Shown here: positions 1 to 7,442 of the stretch, piece by piece
How the letters are laid out: every line of letters starts with the position of its first letter
Position numbering within the stretch: position 1 is the first letter of the stretch
NCBI RefSeq assembly: GCF_035497915.1
Contig: NZ_DATJCS010000011.1
Coordinates: 53,728-117,727, forward strand
Length of the DNA stretch: 64,000 nt
Direction of reading: 5' to 3'
Origin: Serpens sp035497915
GTDB lineage: Bacteria; Pseudomonadota; Gammaproteobacteria; Pseudomonadales; Pseudomonadaceae
The notes under the pieces: model-generated
What the model saw: only the letters and a program-made list of their open reading frames with translations
What the model was told of the DNA's origin: nothing
Database searches by the model: none
Program-made: the position numbers and the translations under genes

Positions 1-82
1 TGTCGAGCACCACGGGCTCGCAGGGCTTGGCGGCACAGCCGCCCAGCGCCAGGGCGGCGCCGAGAAGAATCCATCGAGTCAT
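1..82 (-). CDS. N-terminus of a lipoprotein, cut by window edge
   Basis: Reading leftward from the ATG at 80-82 gives a 27-residue N-terminus with a positive start, a hydrophobic stretch and the lipobox LALGGC, followed by AAKPCEPVVLD. This is a typical type II signal peptide cleaved before Cys16 of the translation, so the product should be a lipid-anchored protein exported across the inner membrane. The rest of the gene lies outside the window, so the mature function cannot be judged. No convincing ribosome binding site is visible directly upstream. The lipobox is seen directly; the rest is inference. Confidence 0.6.
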   Translation of the reverse strand, partial: MTRWILLGAALALGGCAAKPCEPVVLD

Positions 83-203
83 GTACGGGTCCGTCGTCCG
101 GGAGGGTGAGCACCCTGCTGGTCATAGTCGAGGAAGCGGATCAGTGTGGATCGGTGCTGGCAAATTGCGAGGCGCCGCACATATCGAGGGACGGCACGTC
201 CCT

Positions 204-361
204 TGTGGGGCTGGCTGGCGCCAGCCCTTGGCCGGGATAAACCCGGCCCCACAGAGTACGGCGGAGGAGACTGTAGGGCCGGCTTTACGCCGGCCGGCGG
301 AGGTGGGCCTACAGCCGAGGCTGGCTGGCGGCAGCCCTTGGCCGGGATAAACCGGCCCCAC
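204..361. repeat. Cluster of GTAGGGCCGGCTTTA-type palindromic repeats
   Basis: Three tandem palindromic units built on CCGGCTTTACGCCGG or CCGGGATAAACCCGG cores with TGTGGGG/CCCCACA or GTAGGGCC/GGCCCTAC ends fill most of the 365-base gap between the lipoprotein and the pseudouridine synthase. The same family recurs at about 6678, 44694, 45710, 49813, 53153 and 55751. Open frames crossing it in several phases look like repeat artefacts. REP-like extragenic palindromes of this kind are common in Pseudomonas. Confidence 0.8.
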
Positions 362-446
362 AGGGTGGGCGAGTGGCGCAGCATCGGGGCTCGTGGTGGC
401 CAGCCACGGCGAGGCGCAAACGGGTCTATGACCGGGCAAAAAGAAT

Positions 447-1157
447 CTAGAAGCGCTCGTTCGGCTTCAGGTAGCGCCACTGTCCCTGCGGCAGCTTGGC
501 CATGCTCACGGTGCCCAGGCGGATGCGGCGCAGGCTGACCAACTGCAGACCCACCAGCCTGCACAATGTGCGGATGTCGCCCGGCTGGGGCGCCTTCAGG
601 GCCAGGCGCAGGTGGGTTTCGTTCTGCCAGCTGGCCTTGCACACCGGCAGGGTGCGTTCGCCCTGGCGGATGCCGCGCTTGAGCTTGTCCAGGCCGCCGT
701 CGACGAGCGTGCCCTTGACCTCGGCAACATATTCCTCTTCCAGCGGCTTGTGGCGGTTGGTCAGGTGACGGGTCACGCCCCAGCTCTGGGTGAATACCAG
801 CAGGCCGCTGGCCTCGCGCTCCAGCAGACCGACCGGCTGCTGGTGTACCAGATGCTTGTGCACGGCGCGCAGAGTAGGGTCATCCTCGGCCCAGCGATTC
901 TCGCGGGTCAGCAGCGCCAGGGCCTGCTCCACGCTGCAACCGGCCGGCTTGTGCAGCAGCAGGGTGGCCGGCGGCACATCCTCGGCCTCGGCGCCGGGCA
1001 GCAGCACGATGGGTTCGTCGGTCACCTTGAACTGCGGCTGTTCCACCACTTCGCCAGCGACGGTGACCCAGCCGCCCTCGATGTACAGCTCGGCTTCGCG
1101 ACGCGAGCAGCCGAGCAGCTCGACGAGGCGTTTGGACAGGCGGACGGGTTCGGTCAT
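447..1157 (-). CDS. RsuA/RluF-type RNA pseudouridine synthase homologue with altered catalytic motif
   Basis: The 236-residue product has an N-terminal S4 RNA-binding domain (about residues 5-50, VRLSKRLVELLGCSRREA) followed by a pseudouridine synthase domain of the RsuA/RluB/RluE/RluF group. The family normally carries a GRLD motif whose Asp is the catalytic nucleophile. Here the aligned stretch reads GLLEREASGLLVF (residues 110-122), so Arg becomes Leu and the Asp becomes Glu113. The start at 1157 is preferred over the longer frame because GGAG lies 8 bases before it and the S4 domain begins there; the upstream extension would be encoded by a repeat element. The S4 domain and fold suggest it still binds RNA. 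Whether it still isomerises uridine is uncertain. Confidence 0.8.
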   Translation of the reverse strand: MTEPVRLSKRLVELLGCSRREAELYIEGGWVTVAGEVVEQPQFKVTDEPIVLLPGAEAEDVPPATLLLHKPAGCSVEQALALLTRENRWAEDDPTLRAVHKHLVHQQPVGLLEREASGLLVFTQSWGVTRHLTNRHKPLEEEYVAEVKGTLVDGGLDKLKRGIRQGERTLPVCKASWQNETHLRLALKAPQPGDIRTLCRLVGLQLVSLRRIRLGTVSMAKLPQGQWRYLKPNERF

Positions 1158-1195
1158 GGTGCAGGACTCCGGAAGGGGCTGCGATTGTAGCCTCG

Positions 1196-1334
1196 GTTCT
1201 GTCCGAAAAGTGCCTGCGCTCGGCCATGCTGCGTTGAAAGTCGGCTCGGAATGCTCATTTACGACCAGTAAACTTCGCTTCCTCGCCGCTTTCGCCTTGC
1301 CTGGCCTTCGCTCGGCTGACTTTTCGTACAGACC
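1196..1334. repeat. MITE-like element with terminal inverted repeats
   Basis: A segment of about 139 bases is bounded by imperfect 16-base inverted repeats: 1196-1211 reads GTTCTGTCCGAAAAGT and the complement of 1319-1334 matches it at 14 of 16 positions. The interior contains GCTCGG-type blocks in both orientations and the stretch CTCATTTACGACCAGTAAAC. It lies between the pseudouridine synthase and the divergent response regulator. It resembles intergenic elements I have seen in pseudomonad genomes, but this is from memory. It encodes nothing convincing. Confidence 0.5.
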
Positions 1335-1402
1335 GAAGTTCAAGTTCGGGCCGGTCTGTTTGTGGATAGAATGACCCGCCTGCCTTATCCAGGGACTGTT
1401 CG

Positions 1403-2002
1403 ATGTCCTCCAGATCCTGCGTCTATCTGATCGACGACGACGAACTCATTCTTGACCTGCATGCCGAGCTGCTGAGTGCGTCCGGCCTGAAGGTCCGCCG
1501 TTTCTCGTCGTCGCGCGCCTTTCTGTCGAGCTATGCCGCGACGGGCGACTCCGAGTGCATCCTTTCCGACCTGCGCATGCCCGAACTCGGTGGCCTGGAG
1601 CTGCAGGCCGAGCTGCTGGCCCGCGGTGTCGAGACGCCGCTGATCTTCATCACCGGCCATGCCGATGTCGCCACCGCCGTTGAGGCGATGCGCCGTGGCG
1701 CCTTCGACTATGTGGAGAAACCGGTGGACGGCCGCCATCTGCTGGCGCGGGTGCAGGCCGCGCTGGCGCGCTGCGCCGAGCTGCGCCAGGCCGGGCAGGC
1801 CCGTCGCGAACGCGAGCAGCGGCTGGAGCTGCTCACCGCGCAGGAACGGCGTATCGCCGAGTGGGTGGTGCAGGGCAAGTCCAGCCGGGAGATCTCCGAA
1901 CTGGCATCGATCAGCGTGCGAACGGTGGAGAATCACCGGGCGCGGATCATGGACAAGCTGCAGGTCGGTTCGGTGGTGGAAATGGTCCGCGCCCTGTTGT
2001 AG
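1403..2002 (+). CDS. Orphan FixJ/LuxR-family response regulator
   Basis: The 199-residue protein has an N-terminal receiver domain with the acidic pocket at D11-D13 (LIDDDE), the phospho-acceptor Asp56 in SDLRMPELGG, a conserved Thr in ITGHAD and the Lys of EKPVDG. A C-terminal LuxR-type helix-turn-helix follows (about residues 133-199: LTAQERRIAEWVVQGKSS, then VRTVENHRARIMDKL). This is the FixJ/TodT/StyR layout of a DNA-binding transcription factor switched on by phosphorylation. No histidine kinase lies next to it: the upstream neighbour is divergent and the downstream gene is an outer-membrane protein in the same direction after a 100-base gap. Its target and signal are unknown; the neighbouring outer-membrane gene is one possible target. 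Confidence 0.85.
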   Translation: MSSRSCVYLIDDDELILDLHAELLSASGLKVRRFSSSRAFLSSYAATGDSECILSDLRMPELGGLELQAELLARGVETPLIFITGHADVATAVEAMRRGAFDYVEKPVDGRHLLARVQAALARCAELRQAGQARREREQRLELLTAQERRIAEWVVQGKSSREISELASISVRTVENHRARIMDKLQVGSVVEMVRALL

Positions 2003-2102
2003 ACGCTGTTTCGGTGGTCGCTGGGGTGGAACTGTTGCCGCTCTCGTGGGTCGCTTTTTCAGAGCGAATGCTCCATGTGTGTTCCCATGAAGAGGCTTAC
2101 CC

Positions 2103-2618
2103 ATGAAAAGACTTATGAGCTTGTCCGTACTGGCCGCTGCGTTGTTGCCGGTTGCCGTTCTGGCCGCGCCGACGGCGGGAACCCAGGAAATCACGCTCAG
2201 TGGCGCTGGCAGCAGCGACAAGGACTTTGATAGCACGCTGCTGAATGTCCAGGGCAGCTGGGGGCAATACCTGAACGAATCGTCCCTGTGGGGCATTCGC
2301 CAGTTCGTCGGCATCTTCGATACGGAAGGTGAAAGCACCAAGTTCCAGGGTGCGACCCGGGTGTTCTACGACTACCACTTCGGCACCGGCAACACTCGGC
2401 CGTTCATTGGCGCCAGCATTGGCGGCATTTATGGCGACAACGTCGATGACACCTTCATGGCCGGCCCGGAAATCGGCCTCAAGCACTGGGTAAACGACAG
2501 TACCTTCATCACCGGTATGGTCGAGTACCAGTTTCTGTTCGACAGCGGCAGCGAGGCCGAAGATACCTACGACGACGGCACGCTCTTCTACAGCCTGGGT
2601 GTGGGTTACAACTTCTGA
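2103..2618 (+). CDS. Small outer-membrane beta-barrel protein
   Basis: The 171-residue product begins with a classical signal peptide (MKRLMSLSVLAAALLPVAVLAA, likely cleaved near residue 22). The mature part alternates polar and hydrophobic residues, contains repeated Tyr/Phe-Gly strand ends (FIGASIGGIYG, MVEYQFLF) and ends in Phe (SLGVGYNF). These are features of an eight-stranded outer-membrane barrel of the OmpX/OmpW size class. The ATG at 2103 has GAGG 10 bases upstream. A strong terminator follows directly at 2635-2665. Substrate or role is not evident. It follows the orphan response regulator in the same direction and may be controlled by it, which is inference. Confidence 0.75.
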   Translation: MKRLMSLSVLAAALLPVAVLAAPTAGTQEITLSGAGSSDKDFDSTLLNVQGSWGQYLNESSLWGIRQFVGIFDTEGESTKFQGATRVFYDYHFGTGNTRPFIGASIGGIYGDNVDDTFMAGPEIGLKHWVNDSTFITGMVEYQFLFDSGSEAEDTYDDGTLFYSLGVGYNF

Positions 2619-2634
2619 GCCCGGCCCTGAAACG

Positions 2635-2665
2635 AAAACCGGAACCCTTGGGTTCCGGTTTTCTT
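2635..2665 (+). terminator. Rho-independent terminator
   Basis: AAAACCGGAACC and GGTTCCGGTTTT form a perfect 12-base-pair stem around the loop CTTG, ending in T-rich sequence. It closes the outer-membrane gene and, being symmetric, may also serve the convergent zapG. Confidence 0.9.
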
Positions 2666-2669
2666 CGGG

Positions 2670-3110
2670 TCAGGGGCGCAGCCCGTAGTGTTCATCCAGC
2701 GTGCCCGGCGCGCCGGCCGGCTTGGGCGCATAGTCCTTGGGCGCACGGGAATCGAGCAGGTCCGATTCCGGGGCCTGCAGCCGCTCGCGCTTCTCCTGCT
2801 CGCTGTGCAGGGCTGACAGCAGTCGCTGGCGGGTCACTTCATCCAGCGCCAGGCGATCGATGCCCTCGGTGAGGTGTTCCTGCACATCCTGGTAGCTCTG
2901 GGTGAGCTTGCGCACCAGTGCGGCGGTGGTGTTGAAGTGGGTCACCACTTCACTCTGGTAGGTTTCGAAACGTTCCTGCAGTTCGTCGAGCTGACTCTGG
3001 GTGCGGCTCGGCGCGACACCGGGTGCCAGGCGGGAAATCAGAAAACCGATGACGACCCCGACAAGCAGGGCAATGGCCGGCACCAACCAGACCATGAGCG
3101 ACTGTTCCAC
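2670..3110 (-). CDS. zapG: YhcB/ZapG family (DUF1043) cell-division-associated membrane protein
   Basis: The 146-residue product starts with a single membrane helix (about residues 7-26, VWLVPAIALLVGVVIGFLI). A basic turn and a long polar coiled-coil follow (QSQLDELQERFETYQSEVVT), ending in a disordered Pro/Ala-rich tail. This is the layout of YhcB/ZapG, an inner-membrane protein linked to cell envelope growth and division in Enterobacteria. The start is GTG at 3108-3110, preceded by AGGAAGGA. It sits opposite the hydrolase-trpS-zapE block, an arrangement I recall from P. aeruginosa. The family is clear; its exact role in this organism is inferred. Confidence 0.85.
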   Translation of the reverse strand: MEQSLMVWLVPAIALLVGVVIGFLISRLAPGVAPSRTQSQLDELQERFETYQSEVVTHFNTTAALVRKLTQSYQDVQEHLTEGIDRLALDEVTRQRLLSALHSEQEKRERLQAPESDLLDSRAPKDYAPKPAGAPGTLDEHYGLRP

Positions 3111-3315
3111 GAGTCCTTCCTCTATTTGCGGGTTTGTTTTACGTTAGCGACCCCAGTCTGCCCCCGAACGCCGCTCCGTACAATGCTACGAAACGCCGGG
3201 AAACACTGGTGGCGCGGCCGTCTGTCCGGCGGCGCGCCCTGTGCCGGTGGTGCCTGCACCGCCCGGACCTGAACCAAGACGAGTCGACCCCCAACCGGGT
3301 CACGGAGTTCCTGCC

Positions 3316-3945
3316 TTGCTCACCCGCGAAACCCCTCTGCAGCTCGACGGCCCCAGCGGCGCGCTCGAAGCCCTCTACCTGCCGGTGCCCGACGCGCGCG
3401 GCCTGGCGCTGATCTGCCATCCCAACCCGGTCAAGGGCGGCACCATGCTCAACAAGGTGGTTTCCACCCTGCAGCGCACCGCCCGCGACGCCGGCTACAG
3501 CACCCTGCGCTTCAACTACCGGGGCGTGGGCGCCAGCGCCGGCAGCCACGACATGCACATGGGCGAGGTGGACGATGCCGAGGCCGCCTGCGACTGGCTG
3601 CGCGCGCAGCATCCCGAGCTGCCGCTGAGCCTGCTGGGCTTCTCCTTCGGCGGTTTCGTCGCCGCCGCGCTGGGCGGTCGCCTGGAAGCGCGCGGTCAGC
3701 AGCTGGAGCACATTTTCATGGTCGCCCCGGCGGTGATGCGCCTGGACGAAAACGTAGCGCTGCCGCAGAGCGGCACACTGACCCTGATCCAGCCCGAGGA
3801 CGACGAAGTGGTGCCGCCGGCGGCGGTCTACGCCTGGTCCGAAGCCCTGGCGCGTCCCCATGAGCTGCTGAAAGTGGCAGAATGCGGCCACTTCTTCCAT
3901 GGCAGGCTGACCGACCTCAAAGAGCTGGTCAGCACCCGTCTCTGA
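3316..3945 (+). CDS. Alpha/beta hydrolase (COG2945-like)
   Basis: With the TTG start at 3316 (GGAG 9 bases upstream) the product is 209 residues. It shows the oxyanion region CHPNPVKGGTM (about 34-44), the RFNYRGVGAS motif and the nucleophile elbow GFSFGG with Ser110. Candidate Asp and His of the triad are in IQPEDDEVV and AECGHFFHGRL near the C-terminus. This is a complete small serine hydrolase of the COG2945 type, probably cytoplasmic since no signal peptide is seen. A longer in-frame reading from 3241 adds a Pro/Arg-rich stretch not typical of the family and is rejected. It lies 32 bases before trpS and is likely co-transcribed. Substrate unknown. Confidence 0.85.
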   Translation: MLTRETPLQLDGPSGALEALYLPVPDARGLALICHPNPVKGGTMLNKVVSTLQRTARDAGYSTLRFNYRGVGASAGSHDMHMGEVDDAEAACDWLRAQHPELPLSLLGFSFGGFVAAALGGRLEARGQQLEHIFMVAPAVMRLDENVALPQSGTLTLIQPEDDEVVPPAAVYAWSEALARPHELLKVAECGHFFHGRLTDLKELVSTRL

Positions 3946-3977
3946 ACGGCCTGCCACACGTTCGACGGATTTGACAC

Positions 3978-5339
3978 ATGACCACGCGCATCCTTACCGG
4001 CATCACCACCACCGGCACCCCGCACCTGGGCAACTACGCCGGCGCCATCCGCCCGGCGATCGTCGCCAGCCGTGCCGCCGACGTGGATTCCTTCTACTTC
4101 CTGGCCGACTACCACGCGCTGATCAAGTGCGACGACCCGGCACGCATCCAGCGCTCGCGCCTGGAAATTGCCGCCACCTGGCTGGCCGGCGGCCTGGATG
4201 CCGATCGCGCGACCTTCTATCGCCAGTCGGACATTCCGGAAATCCCCGAGCTGACCTGGCTGCTCACCTGCGTGGCGGGCAAGGGCCTGCTCAACCGCGC
4301 CCACGCCTACAAGGCGGCGGTGGACAAGAACGTCGAGGCCGGCGAAGACCCGGACGCCGGCGTGACCATGGGCCTGTTCAGCTACCCGGTGCTGATGGCC
4401 GCCGACATCCTGATGTTCAACGCCCACAAGGTGCCGGTCGGCCGTGACCAGATCCAGCACGTGGAAATGGCCCGCGACATCGGCCAGCGCTTCAATCACC
4501 TGTTCGGTCAGGGGCGCGAGCTGTTCACCCTGCCGGAGGCGGTGATCGAGGAGGATGTGGCGACCCTGCCGGGCCTGGACGGGCGCAAGATGTCCAAGAG
4601 CTACGACAACACCATCCCGCTGTTCGGCAGCGCCAAGCAGCTCAAGGACACCATCGCCCGCATCGTCACCGACTCGAAGCTGCCGGGCGAGGCCAAGGAT
4701 CCGGACAACTCCCATCTGTTCACCCTCTACCAGGCCTTTGCCACGGCTGAACAGCAGGCCGCGTTCCGCGCCGATCTGCTGGGCGGACTGGGCTGGGGCG
4801 AGGCCAAGCAGCGCCTGTTCGAACTGCTCGACAACGAGCTGGGCGAAGCGCGCGAACGCTACCATGCGCTAATCGCCAAGCCGGCCGATCTGGAGGACAT
4901 TCTGCTCGCCGGCGCCGCCAAGGCGCGCCGCATCGCCACGCCGTTCCTCGGCGAACTGCGCGAGGCGGTGGGCCTGCGTTCCTTCCGCGAGCAGGTGCAG
5001 GTGGCCGGCGCGAGCAAGAAGAAGGCCGCCAAGGTCGCGCGCTTCGTCAGCTTCCGCGAGCCGGACGGCAGCTTCCGCTTCCGCTTCCTGGCCGCCGACG
5101 GCGAGGAACTGCTGCTATCGCGGCCGTTCGGCGACCCGAAGAAGACCGGCCAGATCAGCCAGCGGTTGATCGCCCAGGGACCGGATGCGCTGGAGCTGCG
5201 CGAGGACGAGGGCACCCAGTTCACCCTGTGGCTGGACGATGAATGCATCGCCGACAGCCCGAGCTTCGCCGATCCCGAGGCGCTCGACGCCGCCATGCTG
5301 CGGGTGCGCGACGCCATCGCCGGGCTGGCCGAAGGCTGA
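3978..5339 (+). CDS. trpS: Tryptophanyl-tRNA synthetase with C-terminal extension
   Basis: This enzyme charges tRNA-Trp with tryptophan using ATP. The class I signature appears as TPHLGN (residues 14-19, HIGH-like) and KMSKS (204-208). The core ends near residue 335; an extra domain of about 115 residues follows (starting around FVSFREPDG and running to the end). Most bacterial TrpRS proteins are about 330-340 residues, so the 453-residue length reflects this appended domain, which I recall in Pseudomonas TrpS. Its sequence (FRFRFLAADGEELLLSRPF) resembles a small beta-rich YegP/DUF1508-like module, an inference. The hydrolase lies just upstream and zapE downstream in the same direction. Confidence 0.97.
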   Translation: MTTRILTGITTTGTPHLGNYAGAIRPAIVASRAADVDSFYFLADYHALIKCDDPARIQRSRLEIAATWLAGGLDADRATFYRQSDIPEIPELTWLLTCVAGKGLLNRAHAYKAAVDKNVEAGEDPDAGVTMGLFSYPVLMAADILMFNAHKVPVGRDQIQHVEMARDIGQRFNHLFGQGRELFTLPEAVIEEDVATLPGLDGRKMSKSYDNTIPLFGSAKQLKDTIARIVTDSKLPGEAKDPDNSHLFTLYQAFATAEQQAAFRADLLGGLGWGEAKQRLFELLDNELGEARERYHALIAKPADLEDILLAGAAKARRIATPFLGELREAVGLRSFREQVQVAGASKKKAAKVARFVSFREPDGSFRFRFLAADGEELLLSRPFGDPKKTGQISQRLIAQGPDALELREDEGTQFTLWLDDECIADSPSFADPEALDAAMLRVRDAIAGLAEG

Positions 5340-5373
5340 CTTCGTTGTTGGTTCGGCGCCGAGCCGCTGGGGG

Positions 5374-5443
5374 TGGGAGCGGACTTGTCCGCGAGCTTTG
5401 GGTATGGCCTGGAAAAGAGCTCGCGAATGAATTCGCTCCTACG
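5374..5443. repeat. REP-like inverted repeat, GGAGCG variant
   Basis: GGGAGCGGACTTGTCCGCGAGCT and AGCTCGCGAATGAATTCGCTCCT are inverted partners separated by a short loop. It is a variant of the GTAGGAGCGGCTTCAGCCGCG family seen at 10012 and elsewhere. It occupies the trpS-zapE gap and could form a long hairpin in RNA. Confidence 0.7.
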
Positions 5444-5489
5444 GGCACGCGCCGGTCGCCACTTTTCATGACCTGAGGAAAGAGCTGTC

Positions 5490-6662
5490 TTGAACGATCT
5501 GAGCAAATTGCCAAGCACCGAGGGCGCCGTTAAAGTGTCGGCCCCCTCCACCAACCCCCACGCTGCCATGACTCCACTCCAGCGCTATCAGGCCGATCTG
5601 CAACGCCCCGACTTTTTCCATGACGCCGCCCAGGAAAACGCCGTGCGTCACCTGCAGCGCCTGTACGACGACCTGGTCGCCGCGCAGCAGCAATCGAGTG
5701 GTCTGCTCGGCAAGCTGTTCGCCAAGAAGCCGCAGGGTCCGATCAAGGGCATCTACTTCTGGGGTGGCGTGGGTCGCGGCAAGACCTATCTGGTGGACAC
5801 CTTCTTCGATGCGCTGCCCTTCGAGCAGAAGATGCGCACGCACTTCCACCGCTTCATGAAGCGCGTGCACGAAGAGCTGAAGACCCTCAAGGGCGAGAAG
5901 AACCCGCTGCCGCTCATTGCCAAGCGTTTCGCCAACGAAGCCCGGGTGATCTGCTTCGACGAATTCTTCGTCTCCGACATTACCGACGCGATGATCCTTG
6001 CCACCCTGCTGGAGGAGCTGTTCAAGAACGGCGTCTCACTGGTGGCCACCTCCAACATCGTGCCGGACGGCCTGTACAAGGACGGCCTGCAACGCGCGCG
6101 TTTCCTGCCGGCCATTGCCCTGCTCAAGCAGCACACCGAGATCGTCAACGTCGACAGCGGCATCGACTACCGCCTGCGCGCCCTGGAACAGGCCGAGCTG
6201 TATCACTGGCCGCTGGACGCCGAGGCCGAGCAGAGCCTGGAAAAGAGCTTCAAGAGCCTGCTCACCGAGAACTGCACGGTGCTGGAAAACGAGGCGCTGA
6301 TCATCGAAAACCGCGAGATTCGCGCGCGCAAGGTGGCCAACGACATCGCCTGGTTCGACTTCCGCGCCATTTGCGACGGCCCACGCAGCCAGAACGACTA
6401 CATCGAGCTGGGCAAGATCTTCGAGGCGGTGCTGATCTCCAACATCGAGCAGATGAACGCCCAGAAGGACGACATGGCGCGGCGCTTCATCAACCTGGTG
6501 GACGAGTTCTACGACCGCAACGTCAAGCTGATCCTCTCCGCCGAAGTGGAACTCAAGGACCTCTACACCGGCGGCCGCCTGGAGTTCGAGTTCCAGCGCA
6601 CCCTCAGCCGCCTGCTGGAGATGCAGTCCCACGAGTTCCTGGCCCGTCCGCACAAGCCCTGA
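5490..6662 (+). CDS. zapE: ZapE/AFG1-family ATPase
   Basis: The 390-residue product is an AFG1-like P-loop ATPase. Walker A is GGVGRGKT (residues 92-99) and Walker B VICFDEF with D157/E158. In E. coli ZapE destabilises FtsZ polymers late in division, particularly under low oxygen or heat. The start chosen is TTG at 5490, preceded by GAGGAAAG. An in-frame ATG at 5568 (MTPLQRYQADL) gives 364 residues, begins where the family homology begins, but has no visible ribosome binding site. Either could be right. Gene order hydrolase-trpS-zapE fits what I recall from P. aeruginosa. Downstream is a repeat-rich gap. Confidence 0.93.
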   Translation: MNDLSKLPSTEGAVKVSAPSTNPHAAMTPLQRYQADLQRPDFFHDAAQENAVRHLQRLYDDLVAAQQQSSGLLGKLFAKKPQGPIKGIYFWGGVGRGKTYLVDTFFDALPFEQKMRTHFHRFMKRVHEELKTLKGEKNPLPLIAKRFANEARVICFDEFFVSDITDAMILATLLEELFKNGVSLVATSNIVPDGLYKDGLQRARFLPAIALLKQHTEIVNVDSGIDYRLRALEQAELYHWPLDAEAEQSLEKSFKSLLTENCTVLENEALIIENREIRARKVANDIAWFDFRAICDGPRSQNDYIELGKIFEAVLISNIEQMNAQKDDMARRFINLVDEFYDRNVKLILSAEVELKDLYTGGRLEFEFQRTLSRLLEMQSHEFLARPHKP

Positions 6663-6677
6663 GTTTCGTCGCGGTCC

Positions 6678-6893
6678 TGTAGGGCCGGGTTTATCCCGGC
6701 CGATGTGTGGGTGGGACCGAGACCTGGCGAAGGCCCCGGCTCCGCTGGCCGGCATAAAGCCGGCCCTACAGGTGACACCCGGGCCTCTGGTGACGGGTTG
6801 CTTTTCCGTAGGGCCGCTCAGCGGAGCTGAAAATCCGCACCTCGTGTCTCGATCCCCGCCCCCGTCGGCCGGCGTAAAGCCGGCCCCACAGGG
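6678..6893. repeat. Multiple GTAGGGCCGG palindromic repeats
   Basis: Inverted units TGTAGGGCCGGGTTTATCCC ... GGCATAAAGCCGGCCCTACA (6678-6770) and GGCCGGCGTAAAGCCGGCCC (ending near 6891) flank another hairpin around CCGCTCAGCGGAGCTG. The repeats fill most of the 329-base gap between zapE and the CsbD gene. No coding signal is seen here. Confidence 0.8.
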
Positions 6894-6991
6894 ATCTGCG
6901 CGCACGCCGTCCCGCCCTTCGCCGGGTGGATGAAACCTTTCCCGACCCCGCCACTCCACTGCTGCGAACCCACCAGTGTTGGAGATTTGCC

Positions 6992-7183
6992 ATGAGCAGT
7001 GCAGGCGACAAGGCCCGCGGTATGGGCAACGAAGCGGCAGGGAAGATCAAGCAGGGCGTCGGTGAGGCTACCGGCAACCAGGGCATGCGCCAGGAAGGCA
7101 AGATCCAGGAGCGCAAGGGCGAAGCCCAGCAGATCAAGGGCGACGTCAAGGACACCCTGAAGAAGGGCATCGACAAGGCCTGA
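6992..7183 (+). CDS. CsbD-family stress protein
   Basis: A 63-residue highly charged protein rich in Lys, Gly, Glu and Gln, with the family pattern DKARGMGNEAAGKIKQGVG near the N-terminus. CsbD-like proteins are small, probably unstructured proteins induced by general or envelope stress in many bacteria; their molecular role is not settled. The ATG at 6992 is chosen because GGAG lies 8 bases before it and the domain begins there. It stands alone between a repeat cluster and the chemoreceptor. No own regulatory motif was recognised. Confidence 0.88.
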   Translation: MSSAGDKARGMGNEAAGKIKQGVGEATGNQGMRQEGKIQERKGEAQQIKGDVKDTLKKGIDKA

Positions 7184-7330
7184 TCTTCCTTTCTTCCTCT
7201 GTCGATGGGCTTCTGGCCCATCGGCATTCCTCGTGATCCTTATTGATAGAACGGGCTGGATAGCGTTCTTGCTTTCCGGGAGTAGCGTTCGTCATATCCG
7301 AACGCTGGCGCCATTTTATTATCATTTTCC

Positions 7331-7357
7331 TAATGATCGCCGCGCTGTTGCCGATGA
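7331..7357 (+). promoter_or_regulatory. Sigma-28 (FliA) type promoter for the chemoreceptor
   Basis: TAAT, 15 bases, then GCCGATGA closely matches the flagellar sigma consensus TAAA-N15-GCCGATAA. It ends 85 bases before the chemoreceptor ATG at 7443 and points toward it. FliA control of chemoreceptors is usual in motile Pseudomonas. Confidence 0.65.
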
Positions 7358-7442
7358 AGAACTGAGCGGCAGGCTGGCCTGCGGACCCGCTGCCCAGAAA
7401 AGAGACGAAAAAAAAGAACAACTCAGCGGAAGGCTTCTCACC

